Assembly (NCBI GenBank): GCA_050011095.1
Contig: JBEKJU010000026.1
Span: 1 to 23,792 of the forward strand
Reading direction: 5' to 3'
Source of the DNA: JBEKJU01 sp050011095
Lineage (GTDB): Bacteria > Desulfobacterota > Syntrophorhabdia > Syntrophorhabdales > WCHB1-27
Length of the DNA stretch: 23,792 nt
Shown here: positions 1 through 7,442 of the stretch, piece after piece
Numbering within the stretch: position 1 is the first letter of the stretch
Layout: every line of letters starts with the position of its first letter
Translations under genes and position numbers: made by a program
Notes under the pieces: model-generated
Told to the model about the DNA's origin: nothing
The model's input: only the letters and a program-made list of their open reading frames with translations
Databases searched by the model: none

Positions 1-2
1 CC

Positions 3-821
3 AGGGAAGTGGATGATGCGGCCACGGCGACTGCCAAGGCGCCCCAGGTGGACCTGAGGGGACATATGACGCGGATCGCCCGTGCAGTGGGGGACAGGTT
101 CAAGCCGAAGGACGAAGAAGAGGTCTCCCGCATGCAGATCAGGTTCCTCAACGCGGGTCTGAGGAGCAGGAACGCGGTCGTCCTTTTCTTTGGCTGCAAG
201 GTCCTCCTCGCCGCCGCCTTCCTGGTCTCCTTCACGCTTGTGAAGGTCGTGACGGGCGCCCGCCTTACCGTCCCCAACGTGATGCTTTTCTCGGCCCTGT
301 CGGCCGCGCTGGGTTTCTACGCACCCAATATCTGGCTCAGCCGCAAGATCGCGGGGCGACGGGAAAAGATGCTCCTTGGATTTCCCGACGCCCTTGATCT
401 CATGGTCGTCTGCGCCGAGGCTGGCATGGGCCTCGATGCGGCGCTGAAGCGTGTCGGCGAGGAGATGAGGCTGAGCAACACGGTGCTGAGCGACGAGTTC
501 AAGATACTCAACCTGGAGCTGCGGGCGGGGAAATCGAAGGCGAGCGTCCTCCGAAGCATGGGCACGAGGACCGGGCTCGAAGACGTGAACGGCCTCATGA
601 CTCTCCTCATCCAGACGGACAAGTTCGGTACGAGCATCGCCCAGGCGCTCCGCGTCCACTCGGACTCCATGAGGACAAAGAGGTCGCAGAGGGTGGAGGA
701 GATCGCGGCCAGACTGCCCGTCAAGCTTCTCTTTCCCACGGTGCTCTTTATCTTCCCGTCCCTTTTCCTCGTAATCATGGGGCCCGCCCTTATCAGGGCA
801 TTAAGGATGTGGGGGTTGTGA
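3..821 (+). CDS. tadC: Tad pilus inner-membrane platform protein TadC (5' partial)
   Basis: This is a T2SSF-domain protein, a platform for Flp/Tad pilus assembly in the inner membrane. The frame is open to the window edge. A GTG at 9 exists, but TadC proteins normally carry an extra N-terminal membrane helix and linker, which are missing here, so I treat the gene as cut by the window. Visible are a pair of hydrophobic helices near residues 60-82 and 90-110, then the cytoplasmic T2SSF core with the family signature FPDALDLMVVCAEAGMGLDA, and the motif LPVKLLFPTVLFIFPSLFLV leading into the last membrane helix. It ends in GPALIRALRMWGL. The stop is 1 nt before the next start, so the gene is in an operon with the TPR lipoproteins. 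Family assignment is firm. Confidence 0.92.
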   Translation, partial: REVDDAATATAKAPQVDLRGHMTRIARAVGDRFKPKDEEEVSRMQIRFLNAGLRSRNAVVLFFGCKVLLAAAFLVSFTLVKVVTGARLTVPNVMLFSALSAALGFYAPNIWLSRKIAGRREKMLLGFPDALDLMVVCAEAGMGLDAALKRVGEEMRLSNTVLSDEFKILNLELRAGKSKASVLRSMGTRTGLEDVNGLMTLLIQTDKFGTSIAQALRVHSDSMRTKRSQRVEEIAARLPVKLLFPTVLFIFPSLFLVIMGPALIRALRMWGL

Positions 822-822
822 C

Positions 823-1959
823 ATGGTGAAAAGATGGCTCAGCGCGCTCGTCATCTCAGGTCTTATCGCCTCGTGTTCCCAGTACGCGCCGACAGGGACG
901 AAGGCGCATTTCGAGTGGCTCGCAAGGAAGGACATAGACAGCGCTAAAGTGGCCAGGTTCATGGAGGGCGTGCGGGTGTCGCCGGGCAATGCCCGGTCCC
1001 ACTACCTGCTCGGGCGCCACTATTATGAATCGCGCAGGTACGGCGAGGGTATAGAGGAGTTCCGGAAGGCGATCCTCGTCTCGGCCGGCTACGTCGAGGC
1101 CTACGTCATGCTCGGCGTCTCCTATGACAGGGTGGAGAATTTCGCCAGGGCCGAGGAGGCGTATCGCGCCGCCATCGCGATAAGCCCTGATGCGGCCTAC
1201 ATCCACAACAACCTGGGCCGCTCCTATCTCCTCCAGGGCAAGTACGAGGCGGCCATCGTAACACTGAAAAGGGCCCGCGAGTTGGAGGGCGCCGGGGTGA
1301 GCAGGGAGACGTGCCACAATCTCGGCACCGCCTATGCCATGGCAGGACATGATGACGAGGCGGTAAAGACCTTCGCCGCGCTCGACGGCATGGCGGAGGC
1401 ACAGTTCAGGATGGGTGAGATCTCCGCCGCAAAGGGCATGAATGACGAGGCGGCAAGGTATTATGCCAGGGCCGCCGAGCTTGACCCTGCATCCAAGCTC
1501 TTCACGAAGGCAAACGAGGAGTGGGGGCGAGAGCGGGAGATGAAGGGGTCCGCAGAGCTGCCTCCGGCGATTGCGCGGACGGCTCCGATGACCGCGCGGA
1601 CCGCAAAGGCGCCTCCTGAAGAGGAGGTAGGGGCAGGGGGGCAGGTGAGGGACCCGGGCATGGAGATCTCGAACGGCAATGGGGTCAGCAATATGGCGCG
1701 CGGGTTGCAAAGGTATCTCAAAGAGAGGGGTTTCTGCACGCGAAGGGTCACGAATGCATCCAGGTTCGACTACAAGGAGACGACGATCTACTTCAGGAAG
1801 AACTACGATTCCGTCTCTCAGGATATCGCGGCTCAGATGCCGCGGATACCCAGGACGAGAGAGGTGGAGAAATTGGAGAGGCGGAATCTGAACGTGAAGA
1901 TCGTGCTGGGCAGGGATATCGTCGGGGAGAGAAGGACCATCATGGGGTCGGGCCAATGA
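823..1959 (+). CDS. TPR lipoprotein with C-terminal LytR_C-like domain (Tad locus)
   Basis: The protein has 378 residues. It starts with a lipoprotein signal peptide (lipobox I15-A-S-C18), so it should be anchored in the cell envelope. Residues about 55-220 form tandem tetratricopeptide repeats (for example the YVEAYVMLGVSYDRVENFAR unit), a scaffold for protein contacts. A low-complexity Pro/Ala/Glu linker follows. Residues about 280-366 (MEISNGNGVSNMARGLQRYL, then ERGF and a DYKETTIYF stretch) match the LytR_C fold, an accessory domain better known on LytR-CpsA-Psr proteins. It sits between tadC and a second TPR lipoprotein and overlaps the latter by 4 nt (ATGA), so a role in Tad secretin or pilus assembly (TadD-like) is likely. 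TPR and lipobox calls are firm; the LytR_C call is by pattern. Confidence 0.85.
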   Translation: MVKRWLSALVISGLIASCSQYAPTGTKAHFEWLARKDIDSAKVARFMEGVRVSPGNARSHYLLGRHYYESRRYGEGIEEFRKAILVSAGYVEAYVMLGVSYDRVENFARAEEAYRAAIAISPDAAYIHNNLGRSYLLQGKYEAAIVTLKRARELEGAGVSRETCHNLGTAYAMAGHDDEAVKTFAALDGMAEAQFRMGEISAAKGMNDEAARYYARAAELDPASKLFTKANEEWGREREMKGSAELPPAIARTAPMTARTAKAPPEEEVGAGGQVRDPGMEISNGNGVSNMARGLQRYLKERGFCTRRVTNASRFDYKETTIYFRKNYDSVSQDIAAQMPRIPRTREVEKLERRNLNVKIVLGRDIVGERRTIMGSGQ

Positions 1960-2903
1960 GGGCCATAACACCGGTTTTCCTTGCCCTTGCCATCGTTTTC
2001 GCCCTTTTCGGTTGCGCATCGAAACAGGCCGCCCAGCCGGTTGCCTCCAGGGACGGGGAGTACCGGCGGATGCTCGAACTGCAGAAGCAGAAGACGAACA
2101 TGATCGCGGACGAATTGGCGCAGAAGCGCCTCCCGGAGCTTACGGCCGAGGATCACGACCGGTTGGGCGACCGCTTCATCACGCAGGGCGATGTGTCCCA
2201 CGCCTTCCTTGAGTACCAGAAAGCCCTCGGCATGAAGCCCGGGCTTGCATCGACGAGGTACAAGGTGGGCCGGCTCATTCTGAAGGAGGGGCACCCCGAA
2301 GAGGCCCTTGCCCAGTTCGAGATGATCGAGAAACAGGACCCGGGAAACGCCCTCGCTCACCTGGGAAAGGGCATGGTCCGATTCGCGAAGGGCGATCCGG
2401 CCGGGGCCCGCGCCGAGTTCGAGGAATCCCTTGCCCGGAACGGGAAACTCTGGCAGGCCCACGCCTACCTCGGTGTTATTCTCGACCGGCAAGACGGCCG
2501 GGCGGCCCGCGTTCATTATAAGGCGGCCCTGGAGCAGAACCCCGGCTCCGCTGTCCTGTACAACAACCTCGGCATCTCGTACTACCTGACGCACGACTAC
2601 GGGCAGGCGGTCGACGCCTACAGAAGGGCCCTTTCCATCGATCCAGCGAACCGCAGGACCTGGAATAACCTCGGCCTCGCCCTCTCCAAAATGGGGAAAT
2701 ACCAGGACGCCCTGGAATCGTTCAAGATGGCCAGGGACGAGGCGGGGGCCTACAACAACATGGGGTATCTCTATCTCAGGGAGCACAAATACACGGAGGC
2801 CGCCCAGGCCCTCGAAAAGGCAATCGAATTGAGACCCTCCTTCTACGTAAAGGCGCACGAAAACATGGAGATGGTCACCGCCGGCGCGAAAGGCGGAGAG
2901 TAG
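1956..2903 (+). CDS. TPR lipoprotein, TadD-like
   Basis: The 315-residue protein starts at an ATG overlapping the upstream stop (ATGA), implying translational coupling. A signal peptide ends in the lipobox L17-F-G-C20, giving an envelope lipoprotein. From about residue 65 to the end there are at least six TPR units, for example SAVLYNNLGISYYLTHDYGQ and RRTWNNLGLALSKMGKYQDA. TadD, the pilotin-like TPR lipoprotein of Tad systems, has this layout and usually lies directly after tadB and tadC, which fits the position. It is the last gene of the Tad operon in the window. No strong T-tailed terminator follows; a weak hairpin lies at 2934-2950. Which of the two TPR lipoproteins is the functional TadD cannot be told from sequence. 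Confidence 0.85.
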   Translation: MRAITPVFLALAIVFALFGCASKQAAQPVASRDGEYRRMLELQKQKTNMIADELAQKRLPELTAEDHDRLGDRFITQGDVSHAFLEYQKALGMKPGLASTRYKVGRLILKEGHPEEALAQFEMIEKQDPGNALAHLGKGMVRFAKGDPAGARAEFEESLARNGKLWQAHAYLGVILDRQDGRAARVHYKAALEQNPGSAVLYNNLGISYYLTHDYGQAVDAYRRALSIDPANRRTWNNLGLALSKMGKYQDALESFKMARDEAGAYNNMGYLYLREHKYTEAAQALEKAIELRPSFYVKAHENMEMVTAGAKGGE

Positions 2904-2933
2904 AACATCCCGAAAGGTTGAGGCAAGGAGATC

Positions 2934-2950
2934 CTCCCGCTTCCCGGGAG
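2934..2950 (+). other. Weak hairpin after the Tad operon
   Basis: CTCCCG and CGGGAG form a 6-bp stem around a CTTCC loop, 30 nt after the last Tad gene. No run of T follows, so it is not a standard intrinsic terminator. It could attenuate read-through or protect the mRNA 3' end. Confidence 0.3.
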
Positions 2951-3057
2951 ACACGCAGGATACCAATACAGGTGCAATTTCCTCTTGGTTGCCTTTGGAT
3001 ACAACTCGGTATAAAAGGGATCACAAATGCTATCTTCTGCTATATTTGAGACAAAAG

Positions 3058-3075
3058 GGGACATAAAGGGACATA
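3058..3075 (+). repeat. Tandem 8-bp direct repeats (GGGACATA) upstream of the HTH gene
   Basis: GGGACATA occurs at 3058-3065 and again at 3068-3075, start to start 10 bp apart, which is one helical turn. A looser relative (AAAAGGGA-tc-ACA) lies near 3014. The pair is about 70 nt upstream of the small HTH gene, so it could be its operator. It could also be a relic of the GGGGACA-type repeats that often lie around REP-associated transposases. The repeat is seen directly; either role is inference. Confidence 0.45.
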
Positions 3076-3145
3076 TGTAGTGGACCCCCGAGGGCAAACT
3101 GTCGTATGATGACGTATTACAATTTGGACGATAAGGATTGAACAG

Positions 3146-3364
3146 TTGTCCGGGGAGGGTACTACGGAGTTCCAGGATTTGCCTCACAAGACGCTTCTGA
3201 GGCCGGATGAGGTCGCTTTGTTTATGAGTGTCTCTTTGAAAACGGTATATCGCTGGTATCGCTCGGGGTTGATCGAGGGCGCCAAGGTCAAGAGGTCCTT
3301 AAGGATCTACCGGGACTCTATCCTGAAGCTGGTCGACGAGAAGGGCTTTTTTTCGGATCGATAG
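3146..3364 (+). CDS. Small helix-turn-helix DNA-binding protein (excisionase/MerR-like)
   Basis: This is a 72-residue protein. Residues about 18-50 (LLRPDEVALFMSVSLKTVYR, then W-Y-R-S-G-L-I) match the HTH_17/excisionase-type winged helix that binds DNA through the SLKTVYRWY recognition region; IYRDSILKLVDE follows as the wing and last helix. The only plausible start in the open frame is TTG at 3146, preceded by AAGGA at about 3133-3137 with good spacing; an in-frame TGA at 3110-3112 rules out a longer form. It stands alone between the Tad operon and the EPS operon with long flanking spacers, so it may regulate either. Such proteins also occur as phage or plasmid excisionases, but no integrase is present here. 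Target is unknown. Confidence 0.7.
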   Translation: MSGEGTTEFQDLPHKTLLRPDEVALFMSVSLKTVYRWYRSGLIEGAKVKRSLRIYRDSILKLVDEKGFFSDR

Positions 3365-3879
3365 CATTGCCGGGTCCCACCCCTGTACGATCTCTCCGAC
3401 AGTCACGAAGCCGGCCACGGAGGTCGCAAATATTAGTCGGTACCACTCCTCGTCGGGGCAGGACGGGGTCAACTGTGAGATCGTTGGGAGCGCGGCGCAT
3501 GCCGAGGGGCGAGTGGCCATAGCCTACCCTCGTCCCCCCCCCGCTTCCCGGTGCCTCTCGTCCTTTTCGATGCACCGGCCGGGAAAGGGGCTCCCGCAGG
3601 CACGGAACGGATGCGAAAAGAAGGATGTTAATGTTTTTCGCTCCATTGACGATAATAATGGTTGAATGGTCAAACGCGGCCAATTGAACCTTTTTTAGGC
3701 TGCGGCGCCCATTCCGGCTCACGACGATACTGATGAGCGCAGTGCACAAGAGAATAGACCGAGAGACTAAAAAGTTTTGGATCGGGCCACGGAAGTGGAA
3801 TGGCGGTAGCCTGTCCACGATGGGCCTGCCCGTCTTATCCCCATTCCAGGCGAGAAAGGTTGCGAGAATGTGGTCCGTC

Positions 3880-3885
3880 TATAAT
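3880..3885 (+). promoter_or_regulatory. Candidate -10 box (TATAAT) for the EPS operon
   Basis: A perfect TATAAT stands in GC-rich surroundings, 111 nt upstream of the GTG start of the export lipoprotein. No clear -35 TTGACA lies 16-18 nt upstream (the sequence there is near AGGTTG), so activity would probably need an activator. Initiation here would put the hairpin at 3938-3961 in the mRNA leader. Confidence 0.35.
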
Positions 3886-3937
3886 TGCGGGATGCCCGTT
3901 CCGCCGGAAAGCGACGGGATGGAGAAAGACCATTCGA

Positions 3938-3961
3938 GGCGCATGTGCCGCCACATGCGCC
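3938..3961 (+). promoter_or_regulatory. Leader hairpin, 10-bp perfect stem
   Basis: GGCGCATGTG at 3938-3947 pairs perfectly with CACATGCGCC at 3952-3961 around the tetraloop CCGC. It ends 19 nt before the Shine-Dalgarno of the EPS operon's first gene and has no T-run, so it is not a terminator. It could be a dyad operator on DNA or an RNA stability or translation element in the leader. Confidence 0.5.
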
Positions 3962-3980
3962 GCTCCACGGACGATGTTCA

Positions 3981-3988
3981 AGGGAGGT
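3981..3988 (+). promoter_or_regulatory. Ribosome binding site fixing the GTG start at 3996
   Basis: AGGGAGGT is near-perfect Shine-Dalgarno sequence with a 7-nt spacer to GTG 3996. It excludes the longer ATG reading from 3885 and the TTG at 4002. Confidence 0.8.
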
Positions 3989-3995
3989 ACGGACT

Positions 3996-4736
3996 GTGGG
4001 ATTGAGAACATTAAAGGTTGTATGTCTTTTCATGCTCATCATAGGCTCGGGGGCGTGCACCCCAAATAGACTTGCTGTTCCGCCGACGCCTCCCGGCCAG
4101 ATGGACCAGCAGGCAAAAGCCTTTCCGGAAAGGGAATATATTATCACTCCCGGAGACACCCTCGATATCAAATTCACGTTCAACCCCGAATTTAATGAGC
4201 TGGCTATGCCCGTTCGGCCCGATGGCCGCATTTCCCTTCAGCTGGCCCCTGATGTACAGGCCGCCGGTCTTACACCAAGTCAATTGAGGAACGTGCTCAA
4301 GGAGAAGTATGCGGGGGAACTCAGGACACCCGAGATCGCGGTCATTGTGCGCACCTTTGCCGAGAACAGGGTGTTTGTGGATGGCGAGGTCGGGGCTCCG
4401 GGTTTCGTTGAGCTGAGGGGCCGCACAACGGTGATGAGGGCCCTTGAGCAGGCACGCGGGGTGAGGGAGACGGCACGGATGAGCTGCATCATCGTGATCC
4501 GCAAGGATGGCGAGGGCAAGCCCTCGGGAACGATGGTCGATCTGAGAAAGGTGATAGACGGATCGGACTTCAGTCAGGACATCACCCTGATGCCCTACGA
4601 TATAGTGTATGTGCCGAAGTCCGATATCGCGAGAGTCGATAAATTTGTGGCGGAATACATCACCGGTGTCATCCCAGGGCTCAACCCTTATACCTACATT
4701 TATAATACCCCCATAGCTCCTGTACAGGCGCGATAA
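3996..4736 (+). CDS. Polysaccharide export outer-membrane lipoprotein (OPX/Wza family)
   Basis: With the GTG start at 3996 the protein has 246 residues and a clean lipoprotein signal peptide ending in S-G-A-C21; an upstream ATG at 3885 would add a charged, non-signal extension. Residues about 45-120 form the Poly_export domain (EYIITPGDTLDIKF, then RPDGRISLQL), and about 124-205 an SLBB domain (VFVDGEVGAPGFVELRG, later YDIVYVPKSDI). Family members assemble an outer-membrane channel for exopolysaccharide, working with the co-polymerase encoded next. At this length it has one SLBB domain, shorter than E. coli Wza and typical of the short OPX proteins of exosortase-type EPS loci. It is the first gene of the assembly operon. 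Confidence 0.9.
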   Translation: MGLRTLKVVCLFMLIIGSGACTPNRLAVPPTPPGQMDQQAKAFPEREYIITPGDTLDIKFTFNPEFNELAMPVRPDGRISLQLAPDVQAAGLTPSQLRNVLKEKYAGELRTPEIAVIVRTFAENRVFVDGEVGAPGFVELRGRTTVMRALEQARGVRETARMSCIIVIRKDGEGKPSGTMVDLRKVIDGSDFSQDITLMPYDIVYVPKSDIARVDKFVAEYITGVIPGLNPYTYIYNTPIAPVQAR

Positions 4737-4754
4737 TACAGCGAGGTCCATACA

Positions 4755-6131
4755 ATGATGGGAGAGAACGATCAGCAAGTTGATTTCGGCAGCATTCGGG
4801 ATATTCTTACCCTCGTCTTCAAACATAAACGAGCGAGCATGGTTGCGTTTCTTGTCATCTTTGCGTCGGCGACGGTATTTGCTTTCCAGATGCGGCCGTC
4901 ATACGAGGCCAAGTCCGTGCTCCTCATAAAGGTCGGAAGAGAATTCCTTCACCGGCCCGAGGCGGTGCCGAACAGCGAATACTCCGTTCCCCTCGACGCA
5001 ATAACGAGGGGTGAGATCAGCATCCTCACGAGTCACGACCTGATAGGAAGGGTGGTGAGGACCATCGGTCCTGAAAACCTTTACCCGGACCTCGCCGCGG
5101 TGCCCGGAGCCGTCTCGCGGGAACAGGCGGCCATGGGTAGGTTTGAGAAGGGCCTCAAGGTGGCGACGCCAGGTCCCAGCCTCCTCGAGGTGACATTTAC
5201 GCACGGAGACTCCAATGGAGCGGCTCTGGCCGTGAATACGCTTGTAAGCGCCTTTAAGGATAAACACCTGGAGGTCTTCGGCGGCAAGAGCACCGAATTC
5301 CTGGAAAGTCAGGAGAAGGCGTCCCAGGAAAGGTTGAGGGAATCGGAAGGTAAGCTCGCCGGCTTCAAGGAGAGGAATCGGATCTTCTCCCTGGCGGAGC
5401 AAAAGACGGCCCTGCTCGATCAGCGTGCCTCCCTTGACACGGACCTGAAGGCGGCGCAGAACCAGATAAGCGAATTGGAGCAGAAGGGGGCATTCGTAAG
5501 GGGCCAGAAGTGGGTCGCGGCCGTCCCGACGGAGATTAAGACCCAATTGGCCGCGCTGCAGTCGCGAGAGCGGGAGCTTTTGGCAAAGCACACCGATACG
5601 AGTAAGACCGTGCAAAATGTGCGTCAGGAGATCCAAGCCATGAAGGACTCCATTACAAAGGATTCTGAGGAGGTCCGGCAGGCGGATATTGCGAAAGCCG
5701 AAAGCGAACTCACCATGGTGAGGGCAAGGGCCGAGAGCCTGAAAGATCAGGTGCAGCAGGTAGACGGGGAGATTCACTTCCTCGAAAGCCGCGACCACGC
5801 CCTGCAGGACCTGCAGCGGGACGTCGCCATGGACGAACAAAACTACCAGACCTACGCGCGAAAGGTCGAGGAGTCGCTCATCATGGATGACATGGACAAG
5901 AAGAAGATGGTCGCCATAAGCGTGATTGAAAAGGCCATTCCTTCCCTCGCCCCGAAGAAGCGGAAGCTCGACAGAAATGGACTGATCGCGGCGGGATTTT
6001 TTGGCGGCGTCGCCGGCGGTCTCGCCCTTGCTTTTGTCCTCGAATTGATGACCCCCGGCATGACAACCCCGTTGAGCGCCGAAAAGCGCCTCGGCCTTCC
6101 CGTGCTCACGGCGATCGCGAAGAAGGGTTAG
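4755..6131 (+). CDS. GumC/Wzz-type polysaccharide co-polymerase
   Basis: The 458-residue inner-membrane protein starts at ATG 4755, 7 nt after GAGGT. A first membrane helix lies at residues about 28-45 and a second at about 409-431 (GLIAAGFFGGVAGGLALAFV). Between them is a large periplasmic part with a Wzz-type start (RPSYEAKSVLLIKVGREF) and a long Glu/Lys/Gln-rich coiled coil (about 175-375). This is the layout of chain-length regulators that contact the OPX channel across the periplasm. No tyrosine-kinase domain is fused; the separate kinase-like partner is two genes downstream. It begins 18 nt after the export lipoprotein and ends 12 nt before the ATPase gene, so it is co-transcribed with both. 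Confidence 0.9.
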   Translation: MMGENDQQVDFGSIRDILTLVFKHKRASMVAFLVIFASATVFAFQMRPSYEAKSVLLIKVGREFLHRPEAVPNSEYSVPLDAITRGEISILTSHDLIGRVVRTIGPENLYPDLAAVPGAVSREQAAMGRFEKGLKVATPGPSLLEVTFTHGDSNGAALAVNTLVSAFKDKHLEVFGGKSTEFLESQEKASQERLRESEGKLAGFKERNRIFSLAEQKTALLDQRASLDTDLKAAQNQISELEQKGAFVRGQKWVAAVPTEIKTQLAALQSRERELLAKHTDTSKTVQNVRQEIQAMKDSITKDSEEVRQADIAKAESELTMVRARAESLKDQVQQVDGEIHFLESRDHALQDLQRDVAMDEQNYQTYARKVEESLIMDDMDKKKMVAISVIEKAIPSLAPKKRKLDRNGLIAAGFFGGVAGGLALAFVLELMTPGMTTPLSAEKRLGLPVLTAIAKKG

Positions 6132-6143
6132 GGGCGGGACCTC

Positions 6144-7442
6144 ATGTATTCAGCCTTTTACGGCCTCGCGAAGAAGCCTTTTCACATTACGCCCGATCCG
6201 GAGTTCCTTTATCTGAGCCCGAGTCACAAGGAGGCCCTGGGAGCTATTATATACGGCATAGAGCAGAGGAAGGGCTTTGTGGCCATTACTGGCGCGGTCG
6301 GCGTCGGCAAGACCACGATCCTACGGTCATACCTGGAGAGGGCCGAAAGAGAACACCTCAAGATAATTTATGTTTTCAACGCCAAGCTCACCTTTGGGGG
6401 GCTTCTCAAGACGATCTATGACGAACTGGCGCTTCCTGTTGAGAGCACCGACGTGGTGGAAATGGTCAACAGCCTTTATCAGGTCCTCATAGACGAATAT
6501 ACGCGGGGCAACATAGTTGTGCTGGTCGTCGACGAGGCCCAGAATATGCCTGTCGAGACCCTGGAGAGTCTGCGGATGATCTCGAATCTGGAGACATCGA
6601 AGGACAAGTTGATCCAAATAGTCCTGGTGGGACAGCCTGAGTTCGAGGACGAGCTGAACCTTCCCAAACTTCGCCAGCTCAAGCAGCGCCTCGCTGTCCG
6701 CTCGACGATCCGGCCTCTCACGAGGCAGGAAAGCCTCGACTATATCGGGTTCAGGCTGGAGAAGGCCGGTTCCAGTCCCGCTGCGGTCTTTACGGCGCCC
6801 GCCCTAAAGAAGATCATCAAGAGGGCCCATGGTATCCCCAGGCTCCTTAATGTCCTTTGCGATAACGCGCTTATTACGGGGTTCGGCTACGAGAGGAAAC
6901 CCGTCACGAAGAAGATCGTGACGGAGATCATCAAAGACTTCGACGGATCTAGACGATGGCTCCCGGGCCTGTGGTGGCGCCGTGCGGCCCTGACCCTGGG
7001 TCTGATCGTTGCTTGCGGGATTGCCTGGTCCCTGCCGTGGCACCAGATCGTGTTGTGGAGGACCGTGGCCACACTGCCTCACGAGCAGAGGGAGCCCGAC
7101 CGTGCGGTCAAGGCGGTGAGACCGGTTGAGAGGCCGGCCGCGTTGGAAGGCCTGCCGCAGCAGTCCGCGGCGCGCGTGGTGAGTTGGCCTTCTTCTATGA
7201 AAGAAAGGCCGACCTCCGTCACGAGGACCGTGGCCCGCGGCGACACCCTTCTGACGCTCGCGAAGGACGTATACGGCGACGCCGATGCCGAGACCGTGAA
7301 ACTGATTCAGGAAGTCAACCCCCGGATCGCCGATCCTGACCTTATCGCGGTGGGGAGCACGATCACCTTCCCGAAGCTGCCCGAACGGGGGGCGGCCGCC
7401 ACTTCGGCTGCACCACGCATTTCCCCTAAGGAGGTCCAATGA
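6144..7442 (+). CDS. ExeA-family AAA+ ATPase with membrane helix and LysM domain
   Basis: The 432-residue protein starts MYSAFYGLAKKPFHITPDPE, the hallmark of ExeA/GspA-like ATPases found in exosortase/PEP-CTERM EPS loci. Walker A is GAVGVGKTT (residues 50-58, K56) and Walker B is VVLVVDEAQ (D130, E131). AAA+ sequence runs to about 265. A membrane helix follows at about 281-297, then a Pro-rich linker and a LysM domain at about 360-410 (TRTVARGDTLLTLAKDVYGD...IAVGSTITFP), which should bind peptidoglycan in the periplasm. ATP hydrolysis in the cytoplasm may thus be linked to the cell wall during assembly of the export complex. It overlaps the next gene by 4 nt (ATGA). Family and domains are firm; the exact role is inferred. 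Confidence 0.88.
   Translation: MYSAFYGLAKKPFHITPDPEFLYLSPSHKEALGAIIYGIEQRKGFVAITGAVGVGKTTILRSYLERAEREHLKIIYVFNAKLTFGGLLKTIYDELALPVESTDVVEMVNSLYQVLIDEYTRGNIVVLVVDEAQNMPVETLESLRMISNLETSKDKLIQIVLVGQPEFEDELNLPKLRQLKQRLAVRSTIRPLTRQESLDYIGFRLEKAGSSPAAVFTAPALKKIIKRAHGIPRLLNVLCDNALITGFGYERKPVTKKIVTEIIKDFDGSRRWLPGLWWRRAALTLGLIVACGIAWSLPWHQIVLWRTVATLPHEQREPDRAVKAVRPVERPAALEGLPQQSAARVVSWPSSMKERPTSVTRTVARGDTLLTLAKDVYGDADAETVKLIQEVNPRIADPDLIAVGSTITFPKLPERGAAATSAAPRISPKEVQ

Larger units (their letters stand above)
3365..3995. other. Non-coding spacer and leader before the EPS operon
   Basis: About 630 nt separate the HTH gene from the export lipoprotein. I see no convincing gene here; the short open frames lack good ribosome sites and family resemblance. 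The spacer holds an inverted repeat CCATT...AATGG at 3643-3661, partly overlapped by an imperfect one (GGTTGAATGG against CCAATTGAACC, about 3660-3690), a perfect TATAAT at 3880-3885, a strong hairpin at 3938-3961 and a strong ribosome site at 3981-3988. This suggests a regulated promoter region for the polysaccharide operon. Confidence 0.55.

Noticed and set aside
856..2966. Long minus-strand open frames opposite the TPR genes (856-2019 and 1833-2966)
   Set aside because: They are the antisense shadow of GC-rich coding sequence; their translations are Arg/Pro/His-rich with no family motif, while the + strand has clear TPR proteins.
3885..3995. Longer ATG start of the export lipoprotein
   Set aside because: It would put about 37 charged residues before a clean lipoprotein signal peptide; the strong Shine-Dalgarno points to GTG 3996.
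3733..4005. Open frames in the spacer before the EPS operon
   Set aside because: No good ribosome site and no family resemblance; they overlap the leader hairpin and the true start of the export lipoprotein.
4899..5840. Long minus-strand open frame opposite the GumC-like gene
   Set aside because: Shadow of the coiled-coil coding region; no recognisable domain.
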